A stretch of DNA of 64,000 bases from an uncultured Roseobacter sp. (GTDB lineage Bacteria > Pseudomonadota > Alphaproteobacteria > Rhodobacterales > Rhodobacteraceae): contig NZ_CANMNK010000001.1 in assembly GCF_947499265.1 (NCBI RefSeq), positions 581,001 to 645,000 of the forward strand. Direction: 5' to 3'. Of this stretch, positions 1 through 8,221 are shown one piece after another. The position numbers were made by a program, and so were the translations under genes. Below the pieces are notes generated by a model that saw nothing but the letters and a program-made list of their open reading frames with translations, ran no database searches and was not told the DNA's origin. How positions within the stretch are numbered: position 1 is the stretch's first letter; every line of letters starts with the position of its first letter.

Positions 1-561
1 GCCAAGATAGGCAATGTGGCGATGTCCCCGGTCAACAAGATGCTGGGTTGCACAGGCCGTTGCCTCTGCATTCCGAATGCCGACGTGATCGAACCCGCCC
101 ATTTCGGTGCGCCGCAGGAAGGTCACGACCGGGATACTGTGTGCCCTGAGCAGTGAGAAGGTTTCCGCCGGTGTGTCCAGCGCGGGCAGCCATAGTAGCC
201 CGCCACGGCCATTGCGGATGAAGGCTTCGAGGTGCCGGCCCTGGCGTTCGGTATCGTCGCGCGCGTCCAGAACGGAGACGAGATACCCGTCTGCTTCAAG
301 CAAATCGCTTACGCCAAAGATAACTTCGGCGTTGAAGGGGTTGGAAATCTGATTGATGACAAAGCCAATCTCGCGATTTTCACCGGATCGCATGGCGGCG
401 GCGCGTGAGTCCGGCACATAGTGCAGTTTCTTGGCTGCCTGAAGCACCTTTCTGCGGGTCTGCTCGGAAATTCGGCCAGTCCCACGCATCACCTGACTCA
501 CGGTGGGAATCGAAACGCCCGCCTCCTTTGCAACGCTCCCAAGGGTCGGCTTGCCTGCCAT
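1..561 (-). CDS. LacI-family transcriptional regulator (3' end beyond the window)
   Basis: The first 187 codons of a DNA-binding repressor are visible; the rest lies left of position 1. The N-terminus (residues 5-50) is a LacI-type helix-turn-helix with the characteristic VAKEAGVS and TVSQVMRG segments, followed by the hinge (TRRKVLQAAKKLHYVPDSRA). The periplasmic-binding-like effector domain then begins (IGFVINQISNPFNAEV). The ATG at 561 is the only start in front of the HTH. It is divergent from the sugar ABC operon that begins at 864, and two LacI-like palindromes lie between them, so it most likely represses that operon and itself and is relieved by the imported sugar or a derivative. Family assignment is secure; the effector is inference. 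Confidence 0.93.
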   Translation of the reverse strand, partial: MAGKPTLGSVAKEAGVSIPTVSQVMRGTGRISEQTRRKVLQAAKKLHYVPDSRAAAMRSGENREIGFVINQISNPFNAEVIFGVSDLLEADGYLVSVLDARDDTERQGRHLEAFIRNGRGGLLWLPALDTPAETFSLLRAHSIPVVTFLRRTEMGGFDHVGIRNAEATACATQHLVDRGHRHIAYLG

Positions 562-579
562 CGAAACTCCGTTTTGGTG

Positions 580-592
580 ATGTAACGTTATG
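580..592. promoter_or_regulatory. Candidate LacI-type operator O1
   Basis: The palindrome TAACGTTA (583-590) sits in ATGTAACGTTATG, with the central CG typical of LacI-family operators. It lies 20-30 bases upstream of the regulator's start codon, a position suited to autoregulation. Confidence 0.55.
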
Positions 593-686
593 CCTGATTT
601 TGTCGGCGCGGGCCAAAGGAATCAAGGCAAATCTCCCGAAACCGCAAGGATAAGCCCAATAAGAAAGAAAAAATCATTTGACTAAA

Positions 687-702
687 GATATATCGTTATA
701 TC
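687..702. promoter_or_regulatory. Candidate LacI-type operator O2
   Basis: GATATATCGTTATATC is a dyad around a central CG with one mismatch. It shares the core CGTTAT with the candidate site at 580-592. It lies in the divergent region between the regulator and the binding-protein gene. The whole 562-863 gap contains no credible gene. Confidence 0.55.
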
Positions 703-863
703 ATGATGGCGACCATCGGTTGAGTCGTTCTCGTAATACGTGAGGGTGGCTGACCCGATGACGGACGTGGCCTGAGCCCCGACCCCGAGGCAAAGCTACG
801 GCCGTGGATATGATTGGCGCCGACAACGCATTCGGCTCCAAAATCAGCTACGGGAGGAAACCA

Positions 864-2132
864 ATGACCCTACATACGAAAATCGCCGGTGCAGCCACCG
901 GCATCGCGCTCGCCCTGTCGGCCAGCGTGTCGCAAGCCGATGTGCTCTTTTGGTCAACACAGGCCAAACCGGTGGAAGAGGCGCAGGCCATGCGCGAACA
1001 GGTGCTGGGCGCCGCAGATCAAACCGTTGACTACCAGCCCAATGATGGCGGACCCTGGCTGACACGGCTTCAGGCGGAGCTTCAGGCCGGGTCGGGCACC
1101 ATTGGCCTGCTGGGCGCGCTGCATGGTGATTTCTCGGCCATGAACCCCGATGATCTTGTAGATCTCGATGAATTGGGCCTTGCGTCGGCCAGCGGCACCT
1201 TCAACAGCCTCGCCAAACTGGGCACCGATGGGATGCAGTATATCCCGTGGATGCAGGCCAGCTATATCATGGCGGCGAACAAGGAGGCCTTGCAGTATCT
1301 GCCTGACGGTGCCGATATCGACGCGCTGTCTTATGACGAGCTGATTGCCTGGGCCGCCAATGTGCACGAAGCGACGGGCGAGCCCAAATTCGGCTTCCCT
1401 GCCGGCCCCAAGGGCCTGAAGCATCGGTTTTTCCAGGGCTATCTCTATCCCTCCTACACCAACGGCGTTGTGCGGACTTTTGCATCTGATGAAGCCGTCG
1501 TGGCCTGGGAGAAATTCCGCGAGCTTTGGGAGCATACCAACCCGGCCTCGACCAACTTCTCTTTCCTGCAGGAACAGCTCCTGTCGGGCGACGCCTGGAT
1601 CGTGTTTGATCACACATCGCGCTTGGCGCAGGCCTTCAATGAGCGTCCGGATGATTTCGTGGCCTTCCCGGCTCCAGCCGGTCCTGCGGGCCGTGGCTTT
1701 ATGCCGGTGCTGGCCGGTGTGGCGATCCCGCGTACCGCGCCGGACATGGATGCCGCCAAATCGCTGGTTGCGCATATGCTGAAACCGGAAACACAGATCG
1801 CGACATTGCGGGCGACCAATTTCTTCCCGGTCATCGATGTGGAGCTTCCCGCGGATCTGCCGACCTCTGTTCAGGCAGCTGGTGCGGCTGTCGCCAAGAT
1901 GAGCGGTTCTCCGGATGCCAATCCGGGTCTGCTGCCCGCCGGTCTCGGCGACAAGGGTGGTGATTTCAACCGGGTCTTCGTGGACTCGTTTGAGCGCATC
2001 ATTCTGGCGCGCCAGGACATCCGCGCCGTGCTCGATGATCAGAAGGGCAAGCTTGCCGCGATCATGAATGAGACAGGCGCACCCTGCTGGGCACCCGACG
2101 CCCCATCTGACGGTGCCTGCCCGGTCGAATAA
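864..2132 (+). CDS. ABC transporter sugar-binding protein (family 1 extracellular solute-binding)
   Basis: Periplasmic receptor of a carbohydrate ABC importer, about 422 residues. The N-terminus is a signal peptide (charged MTLHTKIAG, hydrophobic stretch, cleavage after VSQA), and the mature protein begins DVLFWSTQAKPVEEAQ. I chose the ATG at 864 because GGGAGGAAACC sits just before it and the signal peptide begins there; an in-frame ATG at 804 would put 20 unlikely residues ahead of the signal. It is the first gene of a six-gene co-directional run (two permeases, ATPase, hydrolase, isomerase-like). The ligand is probably the glycoside cleaved by the downstream hydrolase (inference). Confidence 0.9.
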   Translation: MTLHTKIAGAATGIALALSASVSQADVLFWSTQAKPVEEAQAMREQVLGAADQTVDYQPNDGGPWLTRLQAELQAGSGTIGLLGALHGDFSAMNPDDLVDLDELGLASASGTFNSLAKLGTDGMQYIPWMQASYIMAANKEALQYLPDGADIDALSYDELIAWAANVHEATGEPKFGFPAGPKGLKHRFFQGYLYPSYTNGVVRTFASDEAVVAWEKFRELWEHTNPASTNFSFLQEQLLSGDAWIVFDHTSRLAQAFNERPDDFVAFPAPAGPAGRGFMPVLAGVAIPRTAPDMDAAKSLVAHMLKPETQIATLRATNFFPVIDVELPADLPTSVQAAGAAVAKMSGSPDANPGLLPAGLGDKGGDFNRVFVDSFERIILARQDIRAVLDDQKGKLAAIMNETGAPCWAPDAPSDGACPVE

Positions 2133-2236
2133 GGCCGCGATTGCACCCCTCCCGGTATCCGGGCTCGCATGAGGCCCGGATACACCTCCTCCCCTGATTT
2201 CACATGCGCGCGCTGCGCTATGAAAGGAGCGATCCG

Positions 2237-3082
2237 ATGAACGCTCGGCTTTTGCCCTACATCCTGATTGCACCGGTCACGCTGTTTCTTTGCCTGTTCT
2301 TCCTCTATCCCTTCGTTTTGGTGGCAAAACAGGCCTTCAGCACCGGTGCTGGTTTTTCGATGGATAACTTCCGCGATGTTGTGACCTACTGGAAATTTCC
2401 GATCTCGCTGAAGAATACGATGCTGCTGGCACTGGCGGTTGTCCCGGTGCAGGTGGCGCTGGCGCTCTTGATGGCGACGATGGTCACCCGCATGCAAAAA
2501 GGGCGCGATCTTGTGCTCTATGTCTGGACCATTCCGTTGGGCATTTCGGATCTTGCGGCCGGGATCATCTGGCTGGCGATCTTCGAGCAGTCTGGCTTCC
2601 TCAACACGATGATGAATGGTCTTGGCGTGGTGGACAAACCGGTGAACCTCCTGAGTTATCAAAACCCCGGGATCGTCTTTTTGGCCATCGCCCTGGCGGA
2701 GATCTGGCGGGCAACGGCGATCATGCTGGTTATCCTCGTGGCGGGCATCGGCCTGATCCCCAAGGAATATTACGAGGCCGCCGAAGTCTTTGGCGCCTCT
2801 CCCTGGAAACGCTTCATCCGGATCACATTGCCGATGCTGCGCCCCTCGCTGCAAACTGCGCTGGTGCTGCGGGTCATTCTGGCCTTTGAGATCTTCGCCG
2901 TGGTGGCGGCCTTGGGTGGCACGCTCTTCCCGGTTCTGATGGGCGAGACCTATGCCTATCAATTCGATCTGCTCAACAGCGGTGCGGCGGCGGCGATGGC
3001 GCTGATCATCCTCGCGATCTCCATCGGCTTCACCCTGATCATCCTGCGCATCCTGCGCGTGCCGAAAGGAGCCTCGATATGA
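2237..3082 (+). CDS. Sugar ABC transporter permease (MalF/UgpA type)
   Basis: Inner-membrane permease of about 281 residues with six predicted hydrophobic segments. The conserved cytoplasmic EAA loop is visible as YYEAAEVFGASPWKRFIRITLPMLRP, which contacts the ATPase. The ATG at 2237 follows AAAGGAGCGATCC; the in-frame ATG at 2204 lacks a ribosome site. The last four bases overlap the next permease (ATGA at 3079-3082), so the two are translationally coupled. A gap of about 100 bases after the binding-protein gene contains a G+C-rich hairpin-like stretch (about 2140-2185) that may adjust expression, as is common after binding-protein genes. Confidence 0.9.
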   Translation: MNARLLPYILIAPVTLFLCLFFLYPFVLVAKQAFSTGAGFSMDNFRDVVTYWKFPISLKNTMLLALAVVPVQVALALLMATMVTRMQKGRDLVLYVWTIPLGISDLAAGIIWLAIFEQSGFLNTMMNGLGVVDKPVNLLSYQNPGIVFLAIALAEIWRATAIMLVILVAGIGLIPKEYYEAAEVFGASPWKRFIRITLPMLRPSLQTALVLRVILAFEIFAVVAALGGTLFPVLMGETYAYQFDLLNSGAAAAMALIILAISIGFTLIILRILRVPKGASI

Positions 3083-3918
3083 CCGATGCTGCGATTGTCG
3101 ACACCTCTGGCGATACCCGCAAGACAGGCCGTTACGTCTATGTCTCTGCCGTCGTCCTGCTCTGCGCCTGGGTGCTGGTCCCGATCTACTTTCTGCTGAT
3201 CAACACCCTGTCGTCGCCTGATACCGTGAACAGTTTTCCCAAACCGTTCTTTCCGGAGTTTGACCTGGGCTCGCTCACCTTCTTCGCCAATTTCGCGGGC
3301 ATGCTCACGGCGCTCAAGAACTCGGTGCTGGTGGCGGGCATCACCATGGTGCTGTCGATCCTGATCGGCGCGCCCGCGGGCTACGCGCTGTCGCGGTTCG
3401 AGTTCCGCGGCAAGGAGCTTTTCCGGCTGCTGATCCTGCTGACCCGCGCCTTTCCCCTGCCGCTGCTGGCGCTGCCCTTGGCGGTGATGTTCATCCGCAC
3501 CGGGCTCGATGATACGGTGTTTGGTCTGGCGCTGGTGCACACGACACTGGCGATCCCCTTCGCGGTGCTGATCACCTTTTCGCTCTTCTCCGGCATTCCG
3601 CTGGAACTTGAGGAGGCCGCCTGGACCCTGGGTTGCACACGGATCACGGCCTTTACCAAGGTGGTGCTGCCGCTGATCCTGCCGGGGATCACCGCTTCGG
3701 CGATCTTTGCCTTCGTGATCTCCTGGAACGAGGTCTTCGCAGCAGCGGTGCTGACCATCGAGAACCGCACGCTCACCGCCTTCCTGCTGCAGAACCTCGA
3801 CACCTCACCGCTGCACCTGAAGTTTGCAGGCGGCTTCATCCTCGTTGTGCCCGCGCTGATCTTCATCTTCGCCGTGCGTAAATACCTCTTTGCCATGTGG
3901 GGCATCGCCAACCGCTGA
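3079..3918 (+). CDS. Sugar ABC transporter permease (MalG/UgpE type)
   Basis: Second membrane subunit, 279 residues, with about six membrane segments. The EAA loop is LELEEAAWTLGCTRITAFTKVVLPLILPG, and the C-terminus ends in the basic short tail usual for MalG-like proteins. Its start overlaps the stop of the first permease by four bases. It partners the 2237-3082 permease and the ATPase at 3951. Confidence 0.9.
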   Translation: MTDAAIVDTSGDTRKTGRYVYVSAVVLLCAWVLVPIYFLLINTLSSPDTVNSFPKPFFPEFDLGSLTFFANFAGMLTALKNSVLVAGITMVLSILIGAPAGYALSRFEFRGKELFRLLILLTRAFPLPLLALPLAVMFIRTGLDDTVFGLALVHTTLAIPFAVLITFSLFSGIPLELEEAAWTLGCTRITAFTKVVLPLILPGITASAIFAFVISWNEVFAAAVLTIENRTLTAFLLQNLDTSPLHLKFAGGFILVVPALIFIFAVRKYLFAMWGIANR

Positions 3919-3950
3919 GCGGTATGCGACAGATATAAAGGAACACAGAT

Positions 3951-4994
3951 ATGGCTGAAATTCAGATCAAAAACGTCGCCAAACGCTTCGGAGATTACCA
4001 GGCGTTGCACGACATCAACCTGACCATCGCAGATCAGGAGTTCATGGTTTTGCTGGGCGCATCCGGTTGTGGTAAATCCACGCTGTTGCGCATCATCGCG
4101 GGGCTTGAGACGGCATCGACCGGTGAAGTCTGGATCGGCGGGCGCCGGGTGGATCACCTCTCGCCCAAGGATCGGGGCATTTCCATGGTCTTCCAGAACT
4201 ACGCGGTTTTCCCGCATATGACCGTGTTCGAAAACATCGGTTTTGGTCTGCGGATGCAGAAACTGCCGGATGAGGAGGTGACACGCCGGGTCGAACGCAC
4301 GGCGACCTTGATGCACATCGAGCAGTTGCTCAAACGCTATTCCGGCGAGTTGTCGGGCGGTCAACGGCAACGTGTGGCCGTTGCGCGCGCTCTGGCCATG
4401 GAACCCGACGTGATCTTGATGGACGAACCGCTGTCGAACCTCGATGCGCTGTTGCGGATGGAAATGCGCGCCGAACTCAAGGGCGTTCTGGCCGAAAGCA
4501 AGACCACCGCGATCTATGTGACCCACGATCAGGTCGAAGCCATGAGTATGGCCGATAGGATCAGCGTCATGCATGAAGGCAAGATCGTACAGGCGGCCTC
4601 GCCCATCGAGGTTTACCGCAACCCGGCCGCGGAATTTGTTGCCGGTTTCATCGGCAACCCGCCGATGAATTTCCTCAAGGCGACTCCTGTGGGGGCGGGC
4701 AAGTGGTCGGTCGCCGGACAGGTTGTCGAGGGTCCGAACACCGGCCCGGGGCCGCTGCAATTCGCCATTCGGCCCGAAGACATGCAGCTTGCGGAAAGCG
4801 GGCTGGCAGCAACCGCCAAGGTCGTGGAGCCGCTGGGGGCGCATCTTCTGGTGACTTGCGAGGTAGAGGGTCACATGTTCCGCGCCGTGCTCGACAGCGA
4901 TATGACCGTGCGCACCGGGGAGACGTTGACGCTGGCGCCGCTGCCTGATCGGGTGCGCTGGTTCGATCCTGAAACCACGCTTGCGGTGGCCTAA
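3951..4994 (+). CDS. Sugar ABC transporter ATP-binding protein (MalK/UgpC type)
   Basis: Cytoplasmic ATPase of 347 residues. Walker A is GASGCGKST (about residues 36-44), the signature is LSGGQRQRVAVARAL (about 135), Walker B is VILMDEPLSNLD, and the H-loop is YVTHDQ. A C-terminal regulatory TOBE-type domain follows (about 235-347, including FAIRPEDMQL). The length matches MalK-class ATPases. It sits 32 bases after the second permease and three bases before the hydrolase gene, so it belongs to the same transcript. Confidence 0.93.
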   Translation: MAEIQIKNVAKRFGDYQALHDINLTIADQEFMVLLGASGCGKSTLLRIIAGLETASTGEVWIGGRRVDHLSPKDRGISMVFQNYAVFPHMTVFENIGFGLRMQKLPDEEVTRRVERTATLMHIEQLLKRYSGELSGGQRQRVAVARALAMEPDVILMDEPLSNLDALLRMEMRAELKGVLAESKTTAIYVTHDQVEAMSMADRISVMHEGKIVQAASPIEVYRNPAAEFVAGFIGNPPMNFLKATPVGAGKWSVAGQVVEGPNTGPGPLQFAIRPEDMQLAESGLAATAKVVEPLGAHLLVTCEVEGHMFRAVLDSDMTVRTGETLTLAPLPDRVRWFDPETTLAVA

Positions 4995-4997
4995 GTC

Positions 4998-6278
4998 ATG
5001 GCCAGCAAGAGCGAGATGGCACACCAAGCCAAAGAGGTGCTGCGACTGAACGACCGGGGCACCTATACGGTGCCGACGCATGGGCTCTATCCCTTCCAGT
5101 GGAACTGGGACAGTGCCTTGAGTGCCATCGGTTTCGCGCATTTTGACGAAGCCCGCGCCTGGACGGAGATCGATACGCTTTTTGCCCATCAATGGGAGGA
5201 TGGTATGGTGCCCCATATCATTTTCCACCAACCGGATGAGGGGTATTTCCCCGGCCCGGAGGTGTGGCAAACCGGGCGTGACGTGCCCACATCCGGCATC
5301 ACACAACCACCCGTGACCGGGTTTGCCGTGCGCCGGATTTTCGACAGAGCGCAGGATAAAACGCTGGCGACCCTGCGCGCCACCGCGCTTTTGCCGAAGA
5401 TCCACGCCTGGCATCAATGGTTCTTTCGCGCGCGCGATCCGCAGGAGACCGGGCTGGTTGCGATCATTCATCCCTGGGAATCCGGGCGCGACAATTCGGT
5501 GGATTGGGATCGCGCGTTCGAACGCGTCCCAATCGAAGGCGTCGCCCCCTTCACCCGGCGCGATACAAGTCATGCCAACCCGGCACACCGTCCGACCGAC
5601 GCGCAATACAAACGCTACATCTGGCTGGTCGAAAAATTCCGCAGCCTGGGCTGGGACAATACGCAACTGCACGACGCCTCGCCATTTCGCGTGGTAGATC
5701 CGGGTTTCAATGCGATCCTCATCCGGTCCTGCAGCGATCTTGCCGATCTTGCGGATCGTCTGGGCGAGCCGGAGATCGCGGATCAATCCCGCGCGATGGC
5801 GGCAAAGGGCATTGCGGCCATGGAGACGCTTTGGAGCGATGCACATGGTCAATATCTCTGCGAGGATCGGACGCTTGGCACCCTGATCGACAGCCCCTCG
5901 ATCGGCGGCATTCTGGCGACCTTTGCCGCGATCCCGGCGGATCGGGCGAAGGCCCTTGCGCAGCGGATCGACATCCTTGCAAAGAGCTGTGATTTTCTTG
6001 TCCCCAGCCATGATCCCACCGCCCCTGATTTCGATGGTTTACGGTACTGGCGGGGTCCTGCCTGGTTGATCGTGAACTACATGATTGCCGATGGGATGAA
6101 ACAGGCGGGCCAAACAGCGATTGTCGACAAAATCATGTCGGACTGTGTGCGTCTCATTGAGAAAAGCGGATTTGCGGAGTACTACGACCCGACCACGGGC
6201 GCGCCTTGCGGGGGGACACAGTTCACCTGGACGGCGGCCATGGTCATAGAAATTCTGCAAACCCACGAGGCCGCATGA
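4998..6278 (+). CDS. GH63-like glycosylglycerate (mannosyl-/glucosylglycerate) hydrolase
   Basis: Predicted cytoplasmic (alpha/alpha)6-barrel glycosidase of 426 residues with no signal peptide. The motifs WNWDS (35-39), HPWESGRDNS (158-167), RYWRGPAW and FAEYYDPTTG near the end are those of the MGH1/GgH branch related to GH63. This branch hydrolyses 2-O-glycosyl-D-glycerates to sugar plus glycerate. By analogy with characterised mycobacterial and Thermus enzymes, Asp165 and Glu394 are the likely general acid and base (inference from motif and spacing). It follows the ATPase by three bases and overlaps the isomerase-like gene by four. The link with an importer argues for scavenging an external compatible solute rather than turnover of an internal one. 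Confidence 0.78.
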   Translation: MASKSEMAHQAKEVLRLNDRGTYTVPTHGLYPFQWNWDSALSAIGFAHFDEARAWTEIDTLFAHQWEDGMVPHIIFHQPDEGYFPGPEVWQTGRDVPTSGITQPPVTGFAVRRIFDRAQDKTLATLRATALLPKIHAWHQWFFRARDPQETGLVAIIHPWESGRDNSVDWDRAFERVPIEGVAPFTRRDTSHANPAHRPTDAQYKRYIWLVEKFRSLGWDNTQLHDASPFRVVDPGFNAILIRSCSDLADLADRLGEPEIADQSRAMAAKGIAAMETLWSDAHGQYLCEDRTLGTLIDSPSIGGILATFAAIPADRAKALAQRIDILAKSCDFLVPSHDPTAPDFDGLRYWRGPAWLIVNYMIADGMKQAGQTAIVDKIMSDCVRLIEKSGFAEYYDPTTGAPCGGTQFTWTAAMVIEILQTHEAA

Positions 6279-6976
6279 AACGCTCGCGCATCAACGACAT
6301 CATGGCCGAAGCGGATGAGATGATCCGCTTATACGGCTTTGTCCTGCCGCCTTTTGCCAGATGGACCCCGGATGAATTCCACGCCCGCCGCGATGATGCA
6401 CGTCAGGTGATCGAGGCCCGCTGCGGGTGGGACATCACCGACTATGGCGCCGGGCGCTATGATGAGATGGGCCTCTTTCTCTTCACATTGCGCAACGGGC
6501 GTCTGGCCGATCTGCAGCGCGGGGGTGGCATGTGTTATGCGGAAAAACTGCTGATCTCCAAGCAGGACCAGCTGAGCCCGATGCACACCCATGTGATCAA
6601 GGCCGAGGATATCATCAATCGCGGCGGTGCAACGCTGGTGATCGAGCTTTTCGGGTCGGATGATGACGGCAATTTCGCCGAGGATCGTGGCGGTACCGTG
6701 TGGTGCGATGGTATCGAGCGTGTTTATGCCCCGGGCGAGAAGCTCAGGTTCGCACCGGGGGAGAGCGTGACCCTGATGCCGGGCGATTGGCATGCGTTCT
6801 GGGGCGAGGGCGGCGACGTGTTGATTGGCGAGGTCTCGACCGTGAATGACGATGAGACGGATAACATCTTTCGTGACCCCATCGGCCGTTTTGCCGAGGT
6901 CGAAGAAGATGTCGCGCCGACGCATCTGCTGGTCAGCGACTATCGCAGCTGGCTGGGCGGTGGATCTCCGGGCTAA
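6275..6976 (+). CDS. D-lyxose/D-mannose isomerase family protein (cupin)
   Basis: A 233-residue protein of the D-lyxose ketol-isomerase family, a cupin-fold metal enzyme. The metal-ligand region is SPMHTHVIKAEDIINRGG, with a second histidine and glutamate in LMPGDWHAFWGEGGDVLIGEVS. Family members interconvert D-lyxose/D-xylulose and often D-mannose/D-fructose. I start it at the ATG overlapping the hydrolase stop (ATGA, 6275-6278). Translational coupling to a glycosylglycerate hydrolase fits a route from released mannose to fructose (inference). The N-terminal 40 residues are helical, as usual for the family. Confidence 0.8.
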   Translation: MKRSRINDIMAEADEMIRLYGFVLPPFARWTPDEFHARRDDARQVIEARCGWDITDYGAGRYDEMGLFLFTLRNGRLADLQRGGGMCYAEKLLISKQDQLSPMHTHVIKAEDIINRGGATLVIELFGSDDDGNFAEDRGGTVWCDGIERVYAPGEKLRFAPGESVTLMPGDWHAFWGEGGDVLIGEVSTVNDDETDNIFRDPIGRFAEVEEDVAPTHLLVSDYRSWLGGGSPG

Positions 6977-7091
6977 GCGCGTTGGCGGCTCTTGCGTCCT
7001 TATTGGGGATCAAATCGGGCCGAAAGTCTTGCAGCGATCTCTGGGAGAACTACAAGCACAGGCGCACTAGCGTCCATCGAAAGGTTCCCAC

Positions 7092-7880
7092 ATGTCCAAG
7101 ACCATCCTCATCACCGGATCGACCGACGGGATCGGTTTGCTGACGGCGCAATTGCTTGCATCCGAAGGGCATACCATCCTGTTGCACGGCCGAAGCGCGG
7201 CCAAGCTGGCGACTGCTGCGGCTCAGGTCGACGGCGCTACTGAAAGCTATGTGGCCGATCTGTCGCGGATGGATGAGGTCGACGCCATGGCGGTGGAGAT
7301 TCTGCAACGTCACGAAAAGCTGGACGTCTTGATCAACAACGCTGGCGTTCTGAAGGCGCCCGAAACACAGACGGCGGAGGGGTTGGACATCCGCTTTGTC
7401 GTCAACACGCTCGCACCCTATCATCTGACCCGCCGCCTGTTGCCGATCATCCCCAAGGATGGCCGCATCGTGAACCTGTCCTCTGCGGCGCAGGCGCGTG
7501 TCAACGGTGAGGCCTTGGCCGGTCAGATGATACTTGATGACATGGCCGCCTATGCGCAAAGCAAGCTGGCGATCACGATCTGGACGCAGGAGCTTGCCAA
7601 GGAGCTCGGCGAGGGCCCTGTGGTTGTTGCCGTAAACCCGGGCTCCTTACTGGCCTCAAAGATGGTCAAGGAAGGATTCGGGATTGCGGGGAGCGATCTG
7701 AGCATAGGTGCCGAAATCCTCTGTAAGGCGGCACTTGATCCGAGCTTTACCACTGCGTCCGGCAGGTATTTCGACAATGATGCCGGTCAGTTTGATCCGC
7801 CAAATGCAGCGGCTTCGGATCATGATCACGTTGGAATGGTGATGCAGGGGATCGAAAAGACGCTGGCACGATTGATCTAG
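7092..7880 (+). CDS. SDR-family NAD(P)-dependent oxidoreductase
   Basis: Short-chain dehydrogenase of 262 residues. The cofactor motif is TGSTDGIG (about 8-15), followed by NNAG (about 83-86), a catalytic serine in NLSSAAQ and the YxxxK pair in YAQSK. The C-terminus resembles the retinol-dehydrogenase-like/WW-domain oxidoreductase group. It lies 115 bases after the isomerase-like gene in the same direction and could be a separate unit. The substrate cannot be deduced. Confidence 0.85.
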   Translation: MSKTILITGSTDGIGLLTAQLLASEGHTILLHGRSAAKLATAAAQVDGATESYVADLSRMDEVDAMAVEILQRHEKLDVLINNAGVLKAPETQTAEGLDIRFVVNTLAPYHLTRRLLPIIPKDGRIVNLSSAAQARVNGEALAGQMILDDMAAYAQSKLAITIWTQELAKELGEGPVVVAVNPGSLLASKMVKEGFGIAGSDLSIGAEILCKAALDPSFTTASGRYFDNDAGQFDPPNAAASDHDHVGMVMQGIEKTLARLI

Positions 7881-7924
7881 CACGGACCCGCATGGATCGC
7901 GCGGTGAAGATGCCTACCCCGCGC

Positions 7925-8221
7925 TCAGGGTGCCGTATCGGTTTCTGGTCCCAGGCTTTCAAAACGCCCTTCAGTGAATTCTGCGGCGGAACGAATCCAG
8001 ACGGTGCCTTCAGCATCATCATAGATGACCGCTTGCGTGCGATCCGCTTCCAATATCCCGTGTCCGACGACCCGGTAGAGCCCGCCCTTGCGGTGCCTGT
8101 GGGTTGGCACCCAATTTGCGTCAGGTGACGGTGCAAGGCCGCCCGGTTGTGAGGGGTCAGGCGCGGGGGGTCCGGGGTCATTTCTTCGAAAGACCCGCGC
8201 CAGATTTGTCATCAGTTTCAT
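7925..8221 (-). CDS. DUF1653-type small protein
   Basis: Small protein of 98 residues. The conserved part (about residues 37-85) reads HRHRKGGLYRVVGHG, then QAVIYDD and VWIRSAAEFTEG, matching the short beta-rich DUF1653 family, whose function is not known. The N-terminal 35 residues are proline-rich and poorly conserved. The ATG at 8221 overlaps the stop of the ribonucleotide-reductase gene by four bases (ATGA on the minus strand), so the pair is translationally coupled. Confidence 0.7.
   Translation of the reverse strand: MKLMTNLARVFRRNDPGPPAPDPSQPGGLAPSPDANWVPTHRHRKGGLYRVVGHGILEADRTQAVIYDDAEGTVWIRSAAEFTEGRFESLGPETDTAP

Noticed and set aside
954-2273. A 439-codon antisense frame over the binding-protein gene
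   Set aside because: A shadow of the real gene, with no recognisable domain and no ribosome site.
3381-6011. An 876-codon open frame antisense to the sugar permease, ATPase and hydrolase genes
   Set aside because: It spans several well-supported genes on the other strand and resembles no family; long antisense frames are expected in G+C-rich DNA.
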